64,000 nt of DNA from NCBI GenBank assembly GCA_039191605.1, contig JBCCXL010000012.1:1-64000 (forward strand), in the 5' to 3' direction. Position numbers and translations under genes: made by a program. The notes beneath the pieces were generated by a model, which worked only from the letters and a program-made list of their open reading frames with translations, had not been told where the DNA came from and searched no databases. Of the stretch, positions 43,501-52,257 are shown one piece after another (the stretch's first letter is position 1; the number at the start of each line of letters is the position of its first letter). This stretch comes from JBCCXL01 sp039191605. GTDB lineage: Bacteria; Acidobacteriota; Thermoanaerobaculia; Multivoradales; JAHZIX01.

Positions 43501-44811
43501 CGTCGCCGCCGGAACCGGGGCTCCGGAAGGATCGACCAAGACGCCTTCCAGGCTGCCGGCTCGGCGGGCGCGGGCGCGGGCCATCTTGACCGCGGCACTG
43601 CCCTCCATGGGGATCGAGGAAGGCAGCAGGCCGGGGCCGTGGAGAACGCAGAGGTTGGCGTCGAAGGGAATGCCGGCGATGCTGCGGGGGGAGTAGCGTC
43701 GCCAGGGATGGACCGGACCGCAATCGATCCACGCCATCTGCGGGCCGCCGATCAGCGGAGCCTCCAGCGGCGGCAGCAGCCGAGAGCGGCGGGCGCGGTC
43801 CTGGGCGAGATCCGAGGTCTCGAGCTCGGTGATCTGCGCGCTTGGCCCGGATGCTCCGGTGGTGGCGGGCTTTAGATGTCGGCCTCGCTCGTCCACCAGG
43901 AAGAAGCTCTCGTCCCCCGGGGAGATCAGCAGCACGCCCTCTTCGCGGCGGCTGAGCAGAGGATGGCCGTCGGGGCTGAAGGCGCGGACGCCGACGGCGG
44001 CGGCGGGAGGGCGAAAGCTGCGGGGCGCCGAGGGGGTGAGGGTGACGGATTGCCCCCGCTCCGCGGAGCGCTGCGCTGGAATGGCTCCGCGGACCGGCTG
44101 ATAACCAAAGGCCTGGACCCGCAGCTCGGCCTCGAGGTCCGCCGGTAGCCGCAGCCAGGCCCAGCCGTCCTCCCCGGAGCTCACCGGGGAGCTCGCGGTG
44201 AAGTAGCCGATGCCCGGGGCCGGAGAGATCAGAGGGGAGCCCAAGGAGGGGGCGGCGGAGAGGGGAAGAGTGGAGCTGATGGAGAGCTGAGCCGCGGCGA
44301 TGGGCTCTCCGCGACGGTCCGCCACCCGCACCGGAAAGTCCGCGATGGAGGGGAGCTGCGCCACGGGGAGTCTGCGGTTCTCGGCAACGGCGAGGCGCAG
44401 GCGCAGGGCCGGCATCCGCCCCGGAGCTTCGATGCGCAGGTCATAGAGGCCTGGGCCCGGCGGCTCCAGGCTCCAGGCTCCCTCAGCGGTGACCGTGGTG
44501 CGCTGGGTCCAGCTGGCTTCGTTCAGGGACGGCAGGGGGACGCCCTCTCCAGGGTAGGTGGGCGTCGGGCGTAGCCCGATGGTCGCGTCCGGTAGCGGGG
44601 CGCCGACGGGGTCCGTCACCCAGCCCTCGAGGCGCAGTGGCGCCGGGGTTTCGGTGGCGAGAGCGGAGGCGGTGATCACAGCGAGGCTGCCGAGGAACAA
44701 GAGACCGGGCACGATCCACCGGGCGGCGAGGGCGGACAACTTCGCGATCGTCGATACCTGGTTGCCGCCAGTGCAGACTGCTGAAGAGTGGCTTTCTCGC
44801 CGAAGCATCAT
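40513..44811 (-). CDS. Giant secreted carboxypeptidase-regulatory-like repeat protein
   Basis: A 1432-residue exported protein. The N-terminus has a hydrophobic signal (ARWIVPGLLFLGSLAVITAS, cleavage near ALA-TE). The body consists of many CarboxypepD_reg/CnaB-like beta-sandwich modules of about 80-90 residues; the recurring pattern is GxVxDxxGxPLxxAxVxL...TDxxGxFxFxxLxPGxYxLxVxAxGY, visible roughly 12-14 times. No catalytic domain, sortase signal or PEP-CTERM is visible. Such modules are stiff adhesion or stalk elements. Its ATG overlaps the preceding similar gene by 4 bases. Surface scaffold or adhesin is inference. Confidence 0.88.
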   Translation of the reverse strand: MMLRRESHSSAVCTGGNQVSTIAKLSALAARWIVPGLLFLGSLAVITASALATETPAPLRLEGWVTDPVGAPLPDATIGLRPTPTYPGEGVPLPSLNEASWTQRTTVTAEGAWSLEPPGPGLYDLRIEAPGRMPALRLRLAVAENRRLPVAQLPSIADFPVRVADRRGEPIAAAQLSISSTLPLSAAPSLGSPLISPAPGIGYFTASSPVSSGEDGWAWLRLPADLEAELRVQAFGYQPVRGAIPAQRSAERGQSVTLTPSAPRSFRPPAAAVGVRAFSPDGHPLLSRREEGVLLISPGDESFFLVDERGRHLKPATTGASGPSAQITELETSDLAQDRARRSRLLPPLEAPLIGGPQMAWIDCGPVHPWRRYSPRSIAGIPFDANLCVLHGPGLLPSSIPMEGSAAVKMARARARRAGSLEGVLVDPSGAPVPAATVVAELIQVNSRIELNPGAATSTDAEGNFRFPILEPERGYWIRVSLPDGRKAQERIGIPPAGAGPASLRLVLGGGAASPADAPVKPSGSGIRVTGRVLSLDELPVANASVRLLLAESTRTLSGPQQLRNSTEDALAETLSGSGGDFAIADIQPGSYDLEVRAAGYAPAMVRQVEVTAIQGASGGGGSGEGAAQDLGDVLLAPGAGLYGRVSDDQGEPLGEVAVCFREAAQLSALLTGPRRCSEPHTFTDGEGRFEILDLAERLPVDLRLDHPGYVGRALSGVIPGGEELEITLSSGGQISGQVLDATGQPLPQARVELRSGKGLNAAQQRLAAPSVSTATTGPDGEFQILDAPTGSFLLSALAHGFLPSEPLPLEVDPLRPVENLRIALEAGATLEGRVLRPSGERLTGATVKLSRASRDALGAISLRGTGYASVSDGSGFYQLQGLPRGTLEVEVEHREFAPFSRQITIQEGVQRQDLQLPSGAGVSGRAVDSQGQPVGGVSLTLSPVQGGRGISASSDAQGEFRFATVTEGEYTLRGEHPDYAASTLPQPVAVLGQPVRDLRLVMEAGGTLSGRVLGLDFEELANVQLLASRRGTGRPWSGAVDYEGQWRFERMPAGSWSVSAIATGGRMAAETVELAPGQGEASVDLVFGDGFRVTGSLVRRGEGIANVNIFLRGLDNRGGGLAKTDYQGRFRLEDVAPGRYQFVALDASRALRHVEEVSIEGDRELFIELNDIDLSVQVVDAATVAPIADAEIKLVPRTSANTIGLPPSGRTDSEGSYRYQGPMEGPFWLRVEAAGYATRELDLSPESANGQDLLVELEPSPGARLQVLSAGGARLSQAWITVLAPEGRALSSGPVSAEADGLLSLPSVPPGRWEVIVQADLRSPAATLGIEVPGSPQSIQLPTAGGLRIRVPALAGRRGGFLQLVDGEGRPYRFSASIGRLVDRFSLDEGSALLPNLPSGLWQLEVYHPDGDRWSSVVQVPPAATAEVNLQ

Positions 44812-47800
44812 TGGGCATCTCCCCCGCCGGCGCTCTCCGGCACCAGCGAAAGGGTGAGGTCCAGGCTGCGCTGGCCGCTGGGGAAGCTCAGGGGCTGTTC
44901 GACGGTGCCGTAGCCCGCTGCCCTCAGCACCAGGGTCGAGCCCGCCTGAAACACGCCGTAGAGCTCCAGCTGGCCGCTGGAGTCCAGCTGCGGTGCGCGG
45001 CGACCTCGGGTGCGGCTGCCGCCGCGATCGTCTCGAACCTCGAGCAACACTCTGGGAATCGGTGCTCCGGTGTCGGCGGCGACCACCGTGAGGCGCAGGA
45101 TCTGGCTCTGGAGATCGAGAATCACTTCCTCATCGCCGCGCAGGTCGATGGTCTCGCGGTGGGTCAGCGTCAGGTTGCGGTGACTGGGACTCAGGGTATA
45201 GACGCCGTCCTGGACTCCACCGAATCGGAACCTGCCCTGAAAATCGGTGCTCCGGAAGGTGGTTTGGCCGGATTCGGAGGTCAGCAGCAGATCGGCGCCG
45301 GGGACCGGCTGGCCATCGATGAGGAGCTGCCCGACGAGATCCGAGCCGCTGCCGAAATCGAGATCGACGGAAGCTTCTCCGCCTTCTGAAAGCTCCACCT
45401 GGGCCTCCGCCCGGCGCCCGTCGAGGGTGGAGGCGGTGACCGTCCATCGCCCGGGGGAGACCCGCTCGATGGCCCACTGCCCCTCGTAGTCGACGACTCC
45501 GGTGCGGCGCAGCGAGCGCTGGCCGGTCTCGGGATCGCTGGGCCGGATCGCGGCGACCTGAGTATTGGAAAGGGCCTCGAACTCGAGGCCGAAGATCTGT
45601 CCCGAGATGCGGCCACCGGATCTCATGACGATCTCCAGGCCTTCTACCGCCTGACCCTGCACCACGATTTCCTGGAGCTCCTCCGGGTCAGAGTACTCGG
45701 CGTGCCGGGCGGTGAGGTAATACTCGCCATCGGCGACCTGGCGAAATTGCCACTGACCGTCGGCGTCGGTGGGGTCGCGTTGCGGTTGGCGACCCTGGGA
45801 CGGCGATTTCGGCGTCAGGATGACGATCGCCTCGCCTAGGGACCAGCCGTTCTCCGCGATCACCCGGCCGGCGACCCGCAGGCCCTGGCCTAGGGTGAAG
45901 TCGAGGCGCTGGGCCGAAGTGGCGGTGATCTCTACCTCTTCGTTGAGCTCCATATGCTGCGGATGGGAGACGATCGCCACGTAGCTGCCGGCGCGGATTC
46001 CCGCGATACGGTAGGAGCCGTCATTGCCGGTCCGTTCCCCCTTGCCGAGGAACATCCAGGGATCCGTCTCACCCTTCGGTCGAAGTTTCACCCAGGCCCC
46101 GTCCACCGGCTGGCCTTCGGCGTTGCGGACCAGACCTTGGACCTCGATTCCTCTCTCCAGGGTGATCTCGATCCCGCGGCGCTGCTCCCCGGTGGCGAGT
46201 TCGAGCTCCCTCGGGTATTCGTAGGTCTCATAACCCTGAGCGGATACCTTGAGCCGGTAACGACCGGCCTGCAGGCTGTCGACGAGGAACTCCCCTTCCG
46301 TGCCGGAAAAGGAAAAGGTGCTGTTGCGCCGCACCGCATCGATCTGCTCCACGCTGCCGCTGGTACCCACCTTGTTGAGTTTCACCAGGGCTCCCCGAAT
46401 TGGGCGGCGCTGGCCGTCGACGACCTGCCCTGCCAGAGTCCCTGCCTGTCGCAGCACGATTTCGAGATCTTCCTGCGGGGGAATCACTCCCGGCAGGGAG
46501 CGGTCGATGAAGCCGGCGCCGCGCACGAAGAGGTTCATCGGCTCTTCGGCGGCCAGGGCATCGATGGTGAAGCGCCCTTCTTCGTCGGTGACGCTGAGCA
46601 GATCGTCGCGGGAGCGCTGCATGGGCCAGCGGCGAAGAGCATCGCCGATGGGGGTAGCGTAGACCTCCACCGCCGGCAGCGGCTGCTGGTTTTCGTCGAT
46701 CACCCGGCCGCTGAGGGCGGAGCCAGGAGCGAGCAGCACGTCGCCGAGATCTACCACCTCGGCTTCCTCGATCACCAACCCCCGGACCACCAGGGGAGCC
46801 AGCTCTGGGGCGCTGACGGCGAGATCGTAGCGCCCGGGCTCGATGCCTCGCCGAACCCACCGTCCAGCGGCGTCGGTACCTAGGGCCTCCTGGTCCCAGC
46901 GCTGCTTTTGGAGGACCCTGCGGGGGGAGACGGCGAGGTTGCGCTGATCGCGGCTGGGGAGCAGGCGAACCTGTGCTCCCTCCACCGGTTCTTCGTCCAC
47001 CGTCAGGACTCGCACGGAGACCTCGATACCGCGGCCGAGAACCAGGCGAAGGGTGGTGGGCGGGGCCCCCGGAACGCCGGTGCTGGCCTGCTGACGGGCG
47101 GGGCTATAGCCTGAGGCGAAGGCGACCAAATCGACCTCGGTTCGCGGCGCCAGGTTCTCGATTCGGAAATAGCCCAGGTCGTCGGTGGAGGCGCTGTAGT
47201 CGCGACGGGATCGCCGGGAGTCGCCTAAGCTGCTCATCTCGACCCGAGCGCCGGAGACCGGAATCCCCTCCGCGTCGACCACGATGCCCTCGATATTGCG
47301 GATTGGCTGGAGTCGAAAACCTACCTCCTGAGGGGCCGGCAGTGGAACCTGGGCGTTGAGGTAGCCCGGCGCCCTCACGGAGAGGCTGTCGCCGCGAGAG
47401 GGGAGCTGGAAGCGTCCGGCGGCGTCCGCCTGGACGCATTGCCAGGGCTGCCGGACGCAGACGATGGCGGTGGTGACCGCTGAGCCGGTTTCCATATCCT
47501 GCACCGTCCCCTCGACGGTGGGCAGGGGGCGAAGGGTGAGGGTGTCCTCGGTGGGGGGGGCGTTGAGCTCGCCGTAGAGGCCTTGGGGGCCGTAGAGGCG
47601 GAGCTGCTCGTAGGGTGTGGCGTCCTCCCCCTGACCTGACTCCAGCCCCGGCGCCTGCTGTGGCCCCTGTGTGGGCCACTGGCCGCTGACCAAACCATCG
47701 CCTGCTATCAGCAGTGGCACCGGTAGTCCGGCTTCGTCGAGGGCGATGAGATCCCGCAGCCGGTCGCCCTGCGGCGAGAGCAGCTGAACGGCGCTGCTGC

Positions 47801-48692
47801 GGGACGCTGGAAGAGGCTGGAGAGGGACCGTAGCCCAGCGACCGTCGGAGTCCTGTTGGGGGCTGCTCGCCGCAGGGGGCGGGGCTGAAGCGCTCAGGGC
47901 CTCGAGGTCGTCGAGGGTCAGCTGCTGCACCCGATGGCCGGGGCTGCGGATCTGTAGCTGGTCTAGCTCCGCTGAATTCGCCTGGTCTGCGCTGGAGAGC
48001 GGCGGCAAGAGCAGGCGGACTTCACCCTGCCGGTTGCTGTAGTAGCTGGAGACGAAGCGGTCCTGGGGCCCGGAGCGAGGAAAGGCGCGGGTTCCAACCC
48101 GGTCTACCAAAACGATCACCTGTTGGAGCGCCTTGTCGGCGGCCTGCGTCAGCTCTTCGTCAGTCTGCGCTGAGGGAGCGCCGGGAGAGCTTTGGAATCG
48201 AAGGGCGAGGGGGCGGGAACGATCCAATCGGATCGGTGGCGCTGGCTGATCGCGCTCGAGAATCTCGTAGGGGCGCGGGGCGGTGAGGGTGATCTCGCCG
48301 AGGCGAACGCGTAGCTGATAGATCCAGGGGGTCGGAACCTTCAGCGTATAGCGTCCCTGGGCGTCGGTCCTGGCGCTGGCCACCGCGGTGCCGGGGCCCA
48401 CCGGGGGTTGGGGCGGGGCATCGGCGGGCAGGGCCAGGCCGGCCATCGGCGCGGCCTCGACGAGGACTCCGGCGAGGGGGGCTTCGTCACGGTCCAGCAG
48501 CAGGCCGGTCAGGGAGGGTAGCTGGCTAGTGCTCTGCTGACCGGTGCTCTGGGCGAGAAGAGGATTCCCGTCGAGCACCAGGCTAGCGGTGGCCAGAGCT
48601 ACGAGCGTCCAGAGGATTGTGCTTGGTCTCCCAGAAGCACGATGTGCTCGCCTCTGGGGATTCTGATGAGGAAGAGAGTTAGAGGCACCCAT
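44808..48692 (-). CDS. Giant secreted carboxypeptidase-regulatory-like repeat protein
   Basis: A 1294-residue relative of the downstream protein with the same kind of modules, for example TGLLLDRDEAPLAGVLVEA near the start and GRVIDENQQPLPAVEVYA in the middle. The signal peptide (ILWTLVALATASLVLDGN, then PLLAQ) has a twin-basic-poor n-region rich in Arg/His. The long inter-module region at about residues 230-390 lacks modules. There is no membrane anchor or enzyme domain. It is translated first and coupled through ATGA to the second giant protein, so they are probably made in equal amounts and act together. Confidence 0.88.
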   Translation of the reverse strand: MGASNSLPHQNPQRRAHRASGRPSTILWTLVALATASLVLDGNPLLAQSTGQQSTSQLPSLTGLLLDRDEAPLAGVLVEAAPMAGLALPADAPPQPPVGPGTAVASARTDAQGRYTLKVPTPWIYQLRVRLGEITLTAPRPYEILERDQPAPPIRLDRSRPLALRFQSSPGAPSAQTDEELTQAADKALQQVIVLVDRVGTRAFPRSGPQDRFVSSYYSNRQGEVRLLLPPLSSADQANSAELDQLQIRSPGHRVQQLTLDDLEALSASAPPPAASSPQQDSDGRWATVPLQPLPASRSSAVQLLSPQGDRLRDLIALDEAGLPVPLLIAGDGLVSGQWPTQGPQQAPGLESGQGEDATPYEQLRLYGPQGLYGELNAPPTEDTLTLRPLPTVEGTVQDMETGSAVTTAIVCVRQPWQCVQADAAGRFQLPSRGDSLSVRAPGYLNAQVPLPAPQEVGFRLQPIRNIEGIVVDAEGIPVSGARVEMSSLGDSRRSRRDYSASTDDLGYFRIENLAPRTEVDLVAFASGYSPARQQASTGVPGAPPTTLRLVLGRGIEVSVRVLTVDEEPVEGAQVRLLPSRDQRNLAVSPRRVLQKQRWDQEALGTDAAGRWVRRGIEPGRYDLAVSAPELAPLVVRGLVIEEAEVVDLGDVLLAPGSALSGRVIDENQQPLPAVEVYATPIGDALRRWPMQRSRDDLLSVTDEEGRFTIDALAAEEPMNLFVRGAGFIDRSLPGVIPPQEDLEIVLRQAGTLAGQVVDGQRRPIRGALVKLNKVGTSGSVEQIDAVRRNSTFSFSGTEGEFLVDSLQAGRYRLKVSAQGYETYEYPRELELATGEQRRGIEITLERGIEVQGLVRNAEGQPVDGAWVKLRPKGETDPWMFLGKGERTGNDGSYRIAGIRAGSYVAIVSHPQHMELNEEVEITATSAQRLDFTLGQGLRVAGRVIAENGWSLGEAIVILTPKSPSQGRQPQRDPTDADGQWQFRQVADGEYYLTARHAEYSDPEELQEIVVQGQAVEGLEIVMRSGGRISGQIFGLEFEALSNTQVAAIRPSDPETGQRSLRRTGVVDYEGQWAIERVSPGRWTVTASTLDGRRAEAQVELSEGGEASVDLDFGSGSDLVGQLLIDGQPVPGADLLLTSESGQTTFRSTDFQGRFRFGGVQDGVYTLSPSHRNLTLTHRETIDLRGDEEVILDLQSQILRLTVVAADTGAPIPRVLLEVRDDRGGSRTRGRRAPQLDSSGQLELYGVFQAGSTLVLRAAGYGTVEQPLSFPSGQRSLDLTLSLVPESAGGGDAQ

Positions 48693-48822
48693 GGAAGGGA
48701 CGATATCAGGCGCCTCGACCGCGGCGATGCGGGGCGCTGGGGCGTCGAAGATGACGCCTACCGCCGGTGGTTAGGCGCCGGGAGGTAGGCGCTAGCGGGT
48801 ACGGGATGAGGGGCTCTAGGCC

Positions 48823-50013
48823 TCAGGGATCTTCGGTACCCTCCAAGGCGGACGGTGGCGCACCAGCGCGGAGTTGTTGCAGCGCCCACTGGGCATGCTC
48901 TCGGACTCCTGGATCTTCCGTCGCCTCGAGGGCTCGCTCCAGAGAGGGGATATAGCGGCGGTCTCCGCTCTCCCCCATGGCGGTTGCGGCGTTGCGCTGC
49001 AGGCCTTCGCGCCGAGCGCGCTGCATCGGCGAGCCGCGGAACAGCTCTCGGTATCGGTCCTCGCTGAGCTCCAGCAGATCCTCGAGGCCCAGAGCGGCCC
49101 GCTGAGGGGGCAGCCGGAAGTCGTCCTCTGCGGAATCCGGCACCGGGCGGCGGCGGGTGCCTTGGTTCCAAGGGCAGACCTCCTGACAAATATCGCAGCC
49201 GAAGGCCCAGCCGTGGAGCTGCTCGCGAGCGGCCTCGGGCATGGCGCCCCGGTGCTCGATGGTCCAGTAGCTGATGCAGCGGCGGCTATCGAGGCGGAAG
49301 GGCTCCGGCAAGGCGTCTGTGGGGCAGGCGTCGAGGCACGCGGTGCAGCTGCCGCAGAGGTCCATCGGCGCTAGGTCCAAGGCCTGCGTGGTGGCCTTTT
49401 CGGTTTCGGCTTCTGCGGTTTCGGTTTCTGCGGCTACGGCTTCTGTGGCTTTTTCGGCTAGAGGAGCGGAGGAGAAGATCTCGCCGAGAAAGAACCAGGA
49501 GCCTTCCCTCGTCAGCAAGCAGGTGTTCTTGCCGATGGTGCCGAGGCCGGCCCGCTGAGCCAGGGCGCGCTCCAGGACTGGGCTGGCGTCTACCGCGACC
49601 CGAGTTTCGCTTTCGGGGGCGCTGCGGCGAATGCGGCGGGCGAGCTTCTTCAGGCGCTTGCCCATCAGGTTGTGGTAGTCCCGCCCCCGGGCATAGCGCG
49701 CAACCCGGGGCCAGAGATCGTTGTCCGGCGGGATCGAGTCCTCCCTCGGGGCGTAGCGCAGGGCGACGCAGAGCACCCAGCGGGCGCCGGGGAGCAGGCG
49801 CTGAGGCTCCACTCGCAGGTCTACATAGCGCTCCATGTAGTCCATGCCCGCCTGATCACCCCGCTCCAGCCAGTCTCGATAGGCCTCGGCCTCGGTGGCG
49901 AAGGGCTCCAGAGTGGTCAGCGCGGCGCGCTGGAACCCCTCCTCCTTCGCCCAGGCGACGAGAGTCTCGGCGCGCAGGGGCAAGTCATCCGGGGGTTCGA
50001 CGCTCAAGGGCAC
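48823..50013 (-). CDS. queG: Epoxyqueuosine reductase QueG with HEAT-like tail
   Basis: QueG is a cobalamin-dependent iron-sulfur enzyme that reduces epoxyqueuosine to queuosine in tRNA. The 396-residue protein has the QueG N-terminal domain (GMDYMERY...RVEPQRLLPGARWVLC, then GLGTIGKNTCLL) and two [4Fe-4S] motifs: CGSCTACLDACP and CDICQEVCPW. A C-terminal HEAT-repeat region follows (AATAMGESGDRRYIPSLERAL). An Ala/Glu/Thr-rich insertion of about 30 residues, built from short repeats (AETETAEAETEKA), separates the flavodoxin-like part from the clusters. The start is GTG with GGAG 5-6 bases upstream. Confidence 0.94.
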   Translation of the reverse strand: MPLSVEPPDDLPLRAETLVAWAKEEGFQRAALTTLEPFATEAEAYRDWLERGDQAGMDYMERYVDLRVEPQRLLPGARWVLCVALRYAPREDSIPPDNDLWPRVARYARGRDYHNLMGKRLKKLARRIRRSAPESETRVAVDASPVLERALAQRAGLGTIGKNTCLLTREGSWFFLGEIFSSAPLAEKATEAVAAETETAEAETEKATTQALDLAPMDLCGSCTACLDACPTDALPEPFRLDSRRCISYWTIEHRGAMPEAAREQLHGWAFGCDICQEVCPWNQGTRRRPVPDSAEDDFRLPPQRAALGLEDLLELSEDRYRELFRGSPMQRARREGLQRNAATAMGESGDRRYIPSLERALEATEDPGVREHAQWALQQLRAGAPPSALEGTEDP

Positions 50014-50057
50014 AGCGCTCCCCTCAGCTCTCTCGGTAACTTTCCTCTCCTGACCCT

Positions 50058-51113
50058 CTAGTCCAGATCCTCGCGGCGGCTGTCCTCGAAGTCGAGAATG
50101 AAGTCTGCGCCAAAGGCCTTGGAGGGAGTGTAGAAGCCGGGCTCCGGGGGCGTCTCGACAAAGCGGCGGGCGGCTTCCAGCGCCGTCAGGGCGGTGAGGG
50201 TGTAACCCTCCGCAGTGTGGAGCCGGGCGCTGACGATGTTTCCCTCCTCATCCCGAGCTTCCCCCCAGACATGGGCGCTGCCGCGGGTCCGCTGCTCGTC
50301 GGTGGGCCCCGCGGGGCCGGTGCGGACCTTGCCCAAGAGGTAGCCCTGCACGATAGAGGTACCCATCAAGGGGCGGAACCAGCGGGTGAGCTTGGCCGCC
50401 AAGCGCTGCTTGGAGCCCATGGCGGCGTAGACCTCGATGTTGGGGATCCCGGTGCTGTGGTAGGCGGTGGAGACATCGCCCCAGGGGATCGTCAGGCAGG
50501 TTCGGTCCCCGCGGCCGAAGTCGATGTCTCGCTGGCGGTAGGCGGTCGGGACCGGCGTCAGCTTGCCGTCTCGGCGTACCAGCCCGCCGCGGTGGAGGTT
50601 CTCCACCATGGTGTAGCCGGTGCCGCGGGAGATGCCGCCGCGGGTGTAGATGGCCAGGGCGAGGTGAGTAGCGGAGGGGAGTCGCTGGGCGAGGTAGGCG
50701 GCCATGCAATCGGTGGGGACGACGTCAAAGCCAGCTCCCGGCAGCAGCGCGATTCCGGCCTCCTGGGCCAGGTGGTGACGGGCCGCCAGCGCCTCGAAGA
50801 CCGCGGCCTCCCCGGTGATATCTAAGTAGTGCACCCCTTCGTCCATGCACGCCTGGCTGACCGCCTCGAAGGTGTGGAGGAAGGGGCCTGCGCAATGCAC
50901 CACCGCTTTCACGTCGCCGATATTGCGGCGGATGATGTGGGGGTCGTCGAGCTGAAAGACCCGATGCTCAAAACCCAACTCTTCGGCGAGGGGGAGGAGC
51001 TTGCGGCCGCTGCGGCCGGCCAGGATCGGGGCGATACCCTGCTCCTTGGCGAAGCGGGCGATAAGCTCGCCGGTGTAGCCATAGGCTCCGTAGATCAGAA
51101 TGGGGTCGGCCAT
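50058..51113 (-). CDS. Saccharopine dehydrogenase-like NAD(P)-binding protein
   Basis: A 351-residue Rossmann protein with the opening LIYGAYGYTGELIARFAKEQG and the CAGPFLHTFEAVSQACMDEGVHYLDITGE segment typical of the saccharopine dehydrogenase-like / trans-acting enoyl reductase family. It is not a lysine-pathway saccharopine dehydrogenase by context; members act on lipids or unknown substrates. GAGFDVVPTDCMA and SRGTGYTMVENL are further conserved-looking motifs. It lies 44 bases upstream of queG and is probably cotranscribed with it. Confidence 0.85.
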   Translation of the reverse strand: MADPILIYGAYGYTGELIARFAKEQGIAPILAGRSGRKLLPLAEELGFEHRVFQLDDPHIIRRNIGDVKAVVHCAGPFLHTFEAVSQACMDEGVHYLDITGEAAVFEALAARHHLAQEAGIALLPGAGFDVVPTDCMAAYLAQRLPSATHLALAIYTRGGISRGTGYTMVENLHRGGLVRRDGKLTPVPTAYRQRDIDFGRGDRTCLTIPWGDVSTAYHSTGIPNIEVYAAMGSKQRLAAKLTRWFRPLMGTSIVQGYLLGKVRTGPAGPTDEQRTRGSAHVWGEARDEEGNIVSARLHTAEGYTLTALTALEAARRFVETPPEPGFYTPSKAFGADFILDFEDSRREDLD

Positions 51114-51386
51114 AGATTTCGCCTCGGATTAGGCTCCGGGCCCCTTTCAGCATTCGCTGGCTGAGTACTCGCTAGCTAAGCTGAGTACTCCCTAGCTAAA
51201 CAGGGGGCGAAGAGCGATTGTCTTGGAGAGGGGGAGGTCGGCCGCAGATTGGGCACTTGGTGGCCAGGGCGGCCGGCCTCGGCTCCGGTAGGATACCAGG
51301 CTCTAAAGGACCCTTCGCCGCAGAGCGATGCCCGCCTCCCGGTGGGCCAAGATACCTTAGCAGCCAGCTTCGAGGAGGGAGCGATT

Positions 51387-51980
51387 GTGAGTACCCAAGA
51401 TCTAAAACTAGGCGAAGACGGGCGCCAGCGATGTGGTTGGGTGGCGGATGACGCCCTCTACATCGCGTATCACGATGAGGAATGGGGCGTGCCGGTCTAC
51501 GACGATCGCCTCCTCTTCGAGATGCTGACTCTGGAAGGAGCCCAGGCGGGGCTCTCTTGGCGCACCATCCTCAACAAGCGGGAAGGGTATCGACGCCTGT
51601 TTGCAAACTTCGATGCGGAACGAGTGGCGAGATTCGACGCTGCCCGAGTCGACGCGCTATTGCAGGATGCGTCCATCGTCCGTCACCGCGGGAAAGTGGA
51701 GTCGACGGTAAGCAACGCTGCCTGCTTTATCGAGGTTCAGGAAACCGAGGGATCCTTCGCCGACTATCTTTGGGGATTCGTGCACGGGAAGCGGAAGGTC
51801 AACGCCTTTGAGCGGCTAGAGGACGTGCCGGCCAAGACCGATCTCTCGGATCGACTGAGCAAGGATCTCAAGAAGAGGGGTTTCCGCTTCGTCGGTTCCA
51901 CTACCTGCTACGCCTTCCTGCAGGCGGTGGGGGTGGTCAACGATCACCTGGTGGGCTGCTTTCGCTACTACGAGGTCTGA
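51387..51980 (+). CDS. tag: DNA-3-methyladenine glycosylase I
   Basis: Tag removes 3-methyladenine from alkylated DNA. The 197-residue protein has the family N-terminus RCGWVADDALYIAYHDEEWG, the LFEMLTLEGAQAGLSWRTILNKR motif, and the C-terminal VGSTTCYAFLQAVGVVNDHLVGCF. The zinc ligands in Tag (Cys near the N-terminus, His and Cys near the C-terminus) are all matched. GAGGAGGGAG lies just before the GTG at 51387, so the longer open frame from 51249 is not used. A single gene closed by tandem repeats and a terminator. Confidence 0.95.
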   Translation: MSTQDLKLGEDGRQRCGWVADDALYIAYHDEEWGVPVYDDRLLFEMLTLEGAQAGLSWRTILNKREGYRRLFANFDAERVARFDAARVDALLQDASIVRHRGKVESTVSNAACFIEVQETEGSFADYLWGFVHGKRKVNAFERLEDVPAKTDLSDRLSKDLKKRGFRFVGSTTCYAFLQAVGVVNDHLVGCFRYYEV

Positions 51981-52030
51981 GGGCCCGAGGTCTGAGGGCT
52001 CGAGGTCTGAGGGCTCGAGGTCTGAGGTAC
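51971..52030 (+). repeat. Four 15-bp tandem repeats beginning at the tag stop codon
   Basis: CGAGGTCTGAGGGCT-type units start at 51971, 51986, 52001 and 52016 (last base changes only in units 1 and 4). The stop TGA (51978-51980) is in the first unit. Confidence 0.92.
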
Positions 52031-52168
52031 GGGGGCTGGAGACATGGGCTCTGAAGACATAGGAGCTGGGTATGTCAGGGTTGGGCGTGTCGGGGAGGGG
52101 ATGTCGGAGCTTGCGGTGTGACCGAAGAGCGAGAGGGGAGGGGGAGAGGCGAGAATCTCCCCAAAACG

Positions 52169-52201
52169 AAAACATCCCGCCGAGGAAGGCGGGATGTTTT
52201 T
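52169..52201 (+). terminator. Strong bidirectional intrinsic terminator
   Basis: AAAACATCCCGCC (52169-52181), a GAGGAA loop, and GGCGGGATGTTTT (52188-52200) form a perfect 13-bp stem with T runs on both strands. It separates the convergent tag and TPR genes. Confidence 0.93.
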
Positions 52202-52257
52202 GCCCAGACGTTGTCGGTCCGTCTGGGGCTGGGATGGGGGGTATCGCCCCAGGGTGG

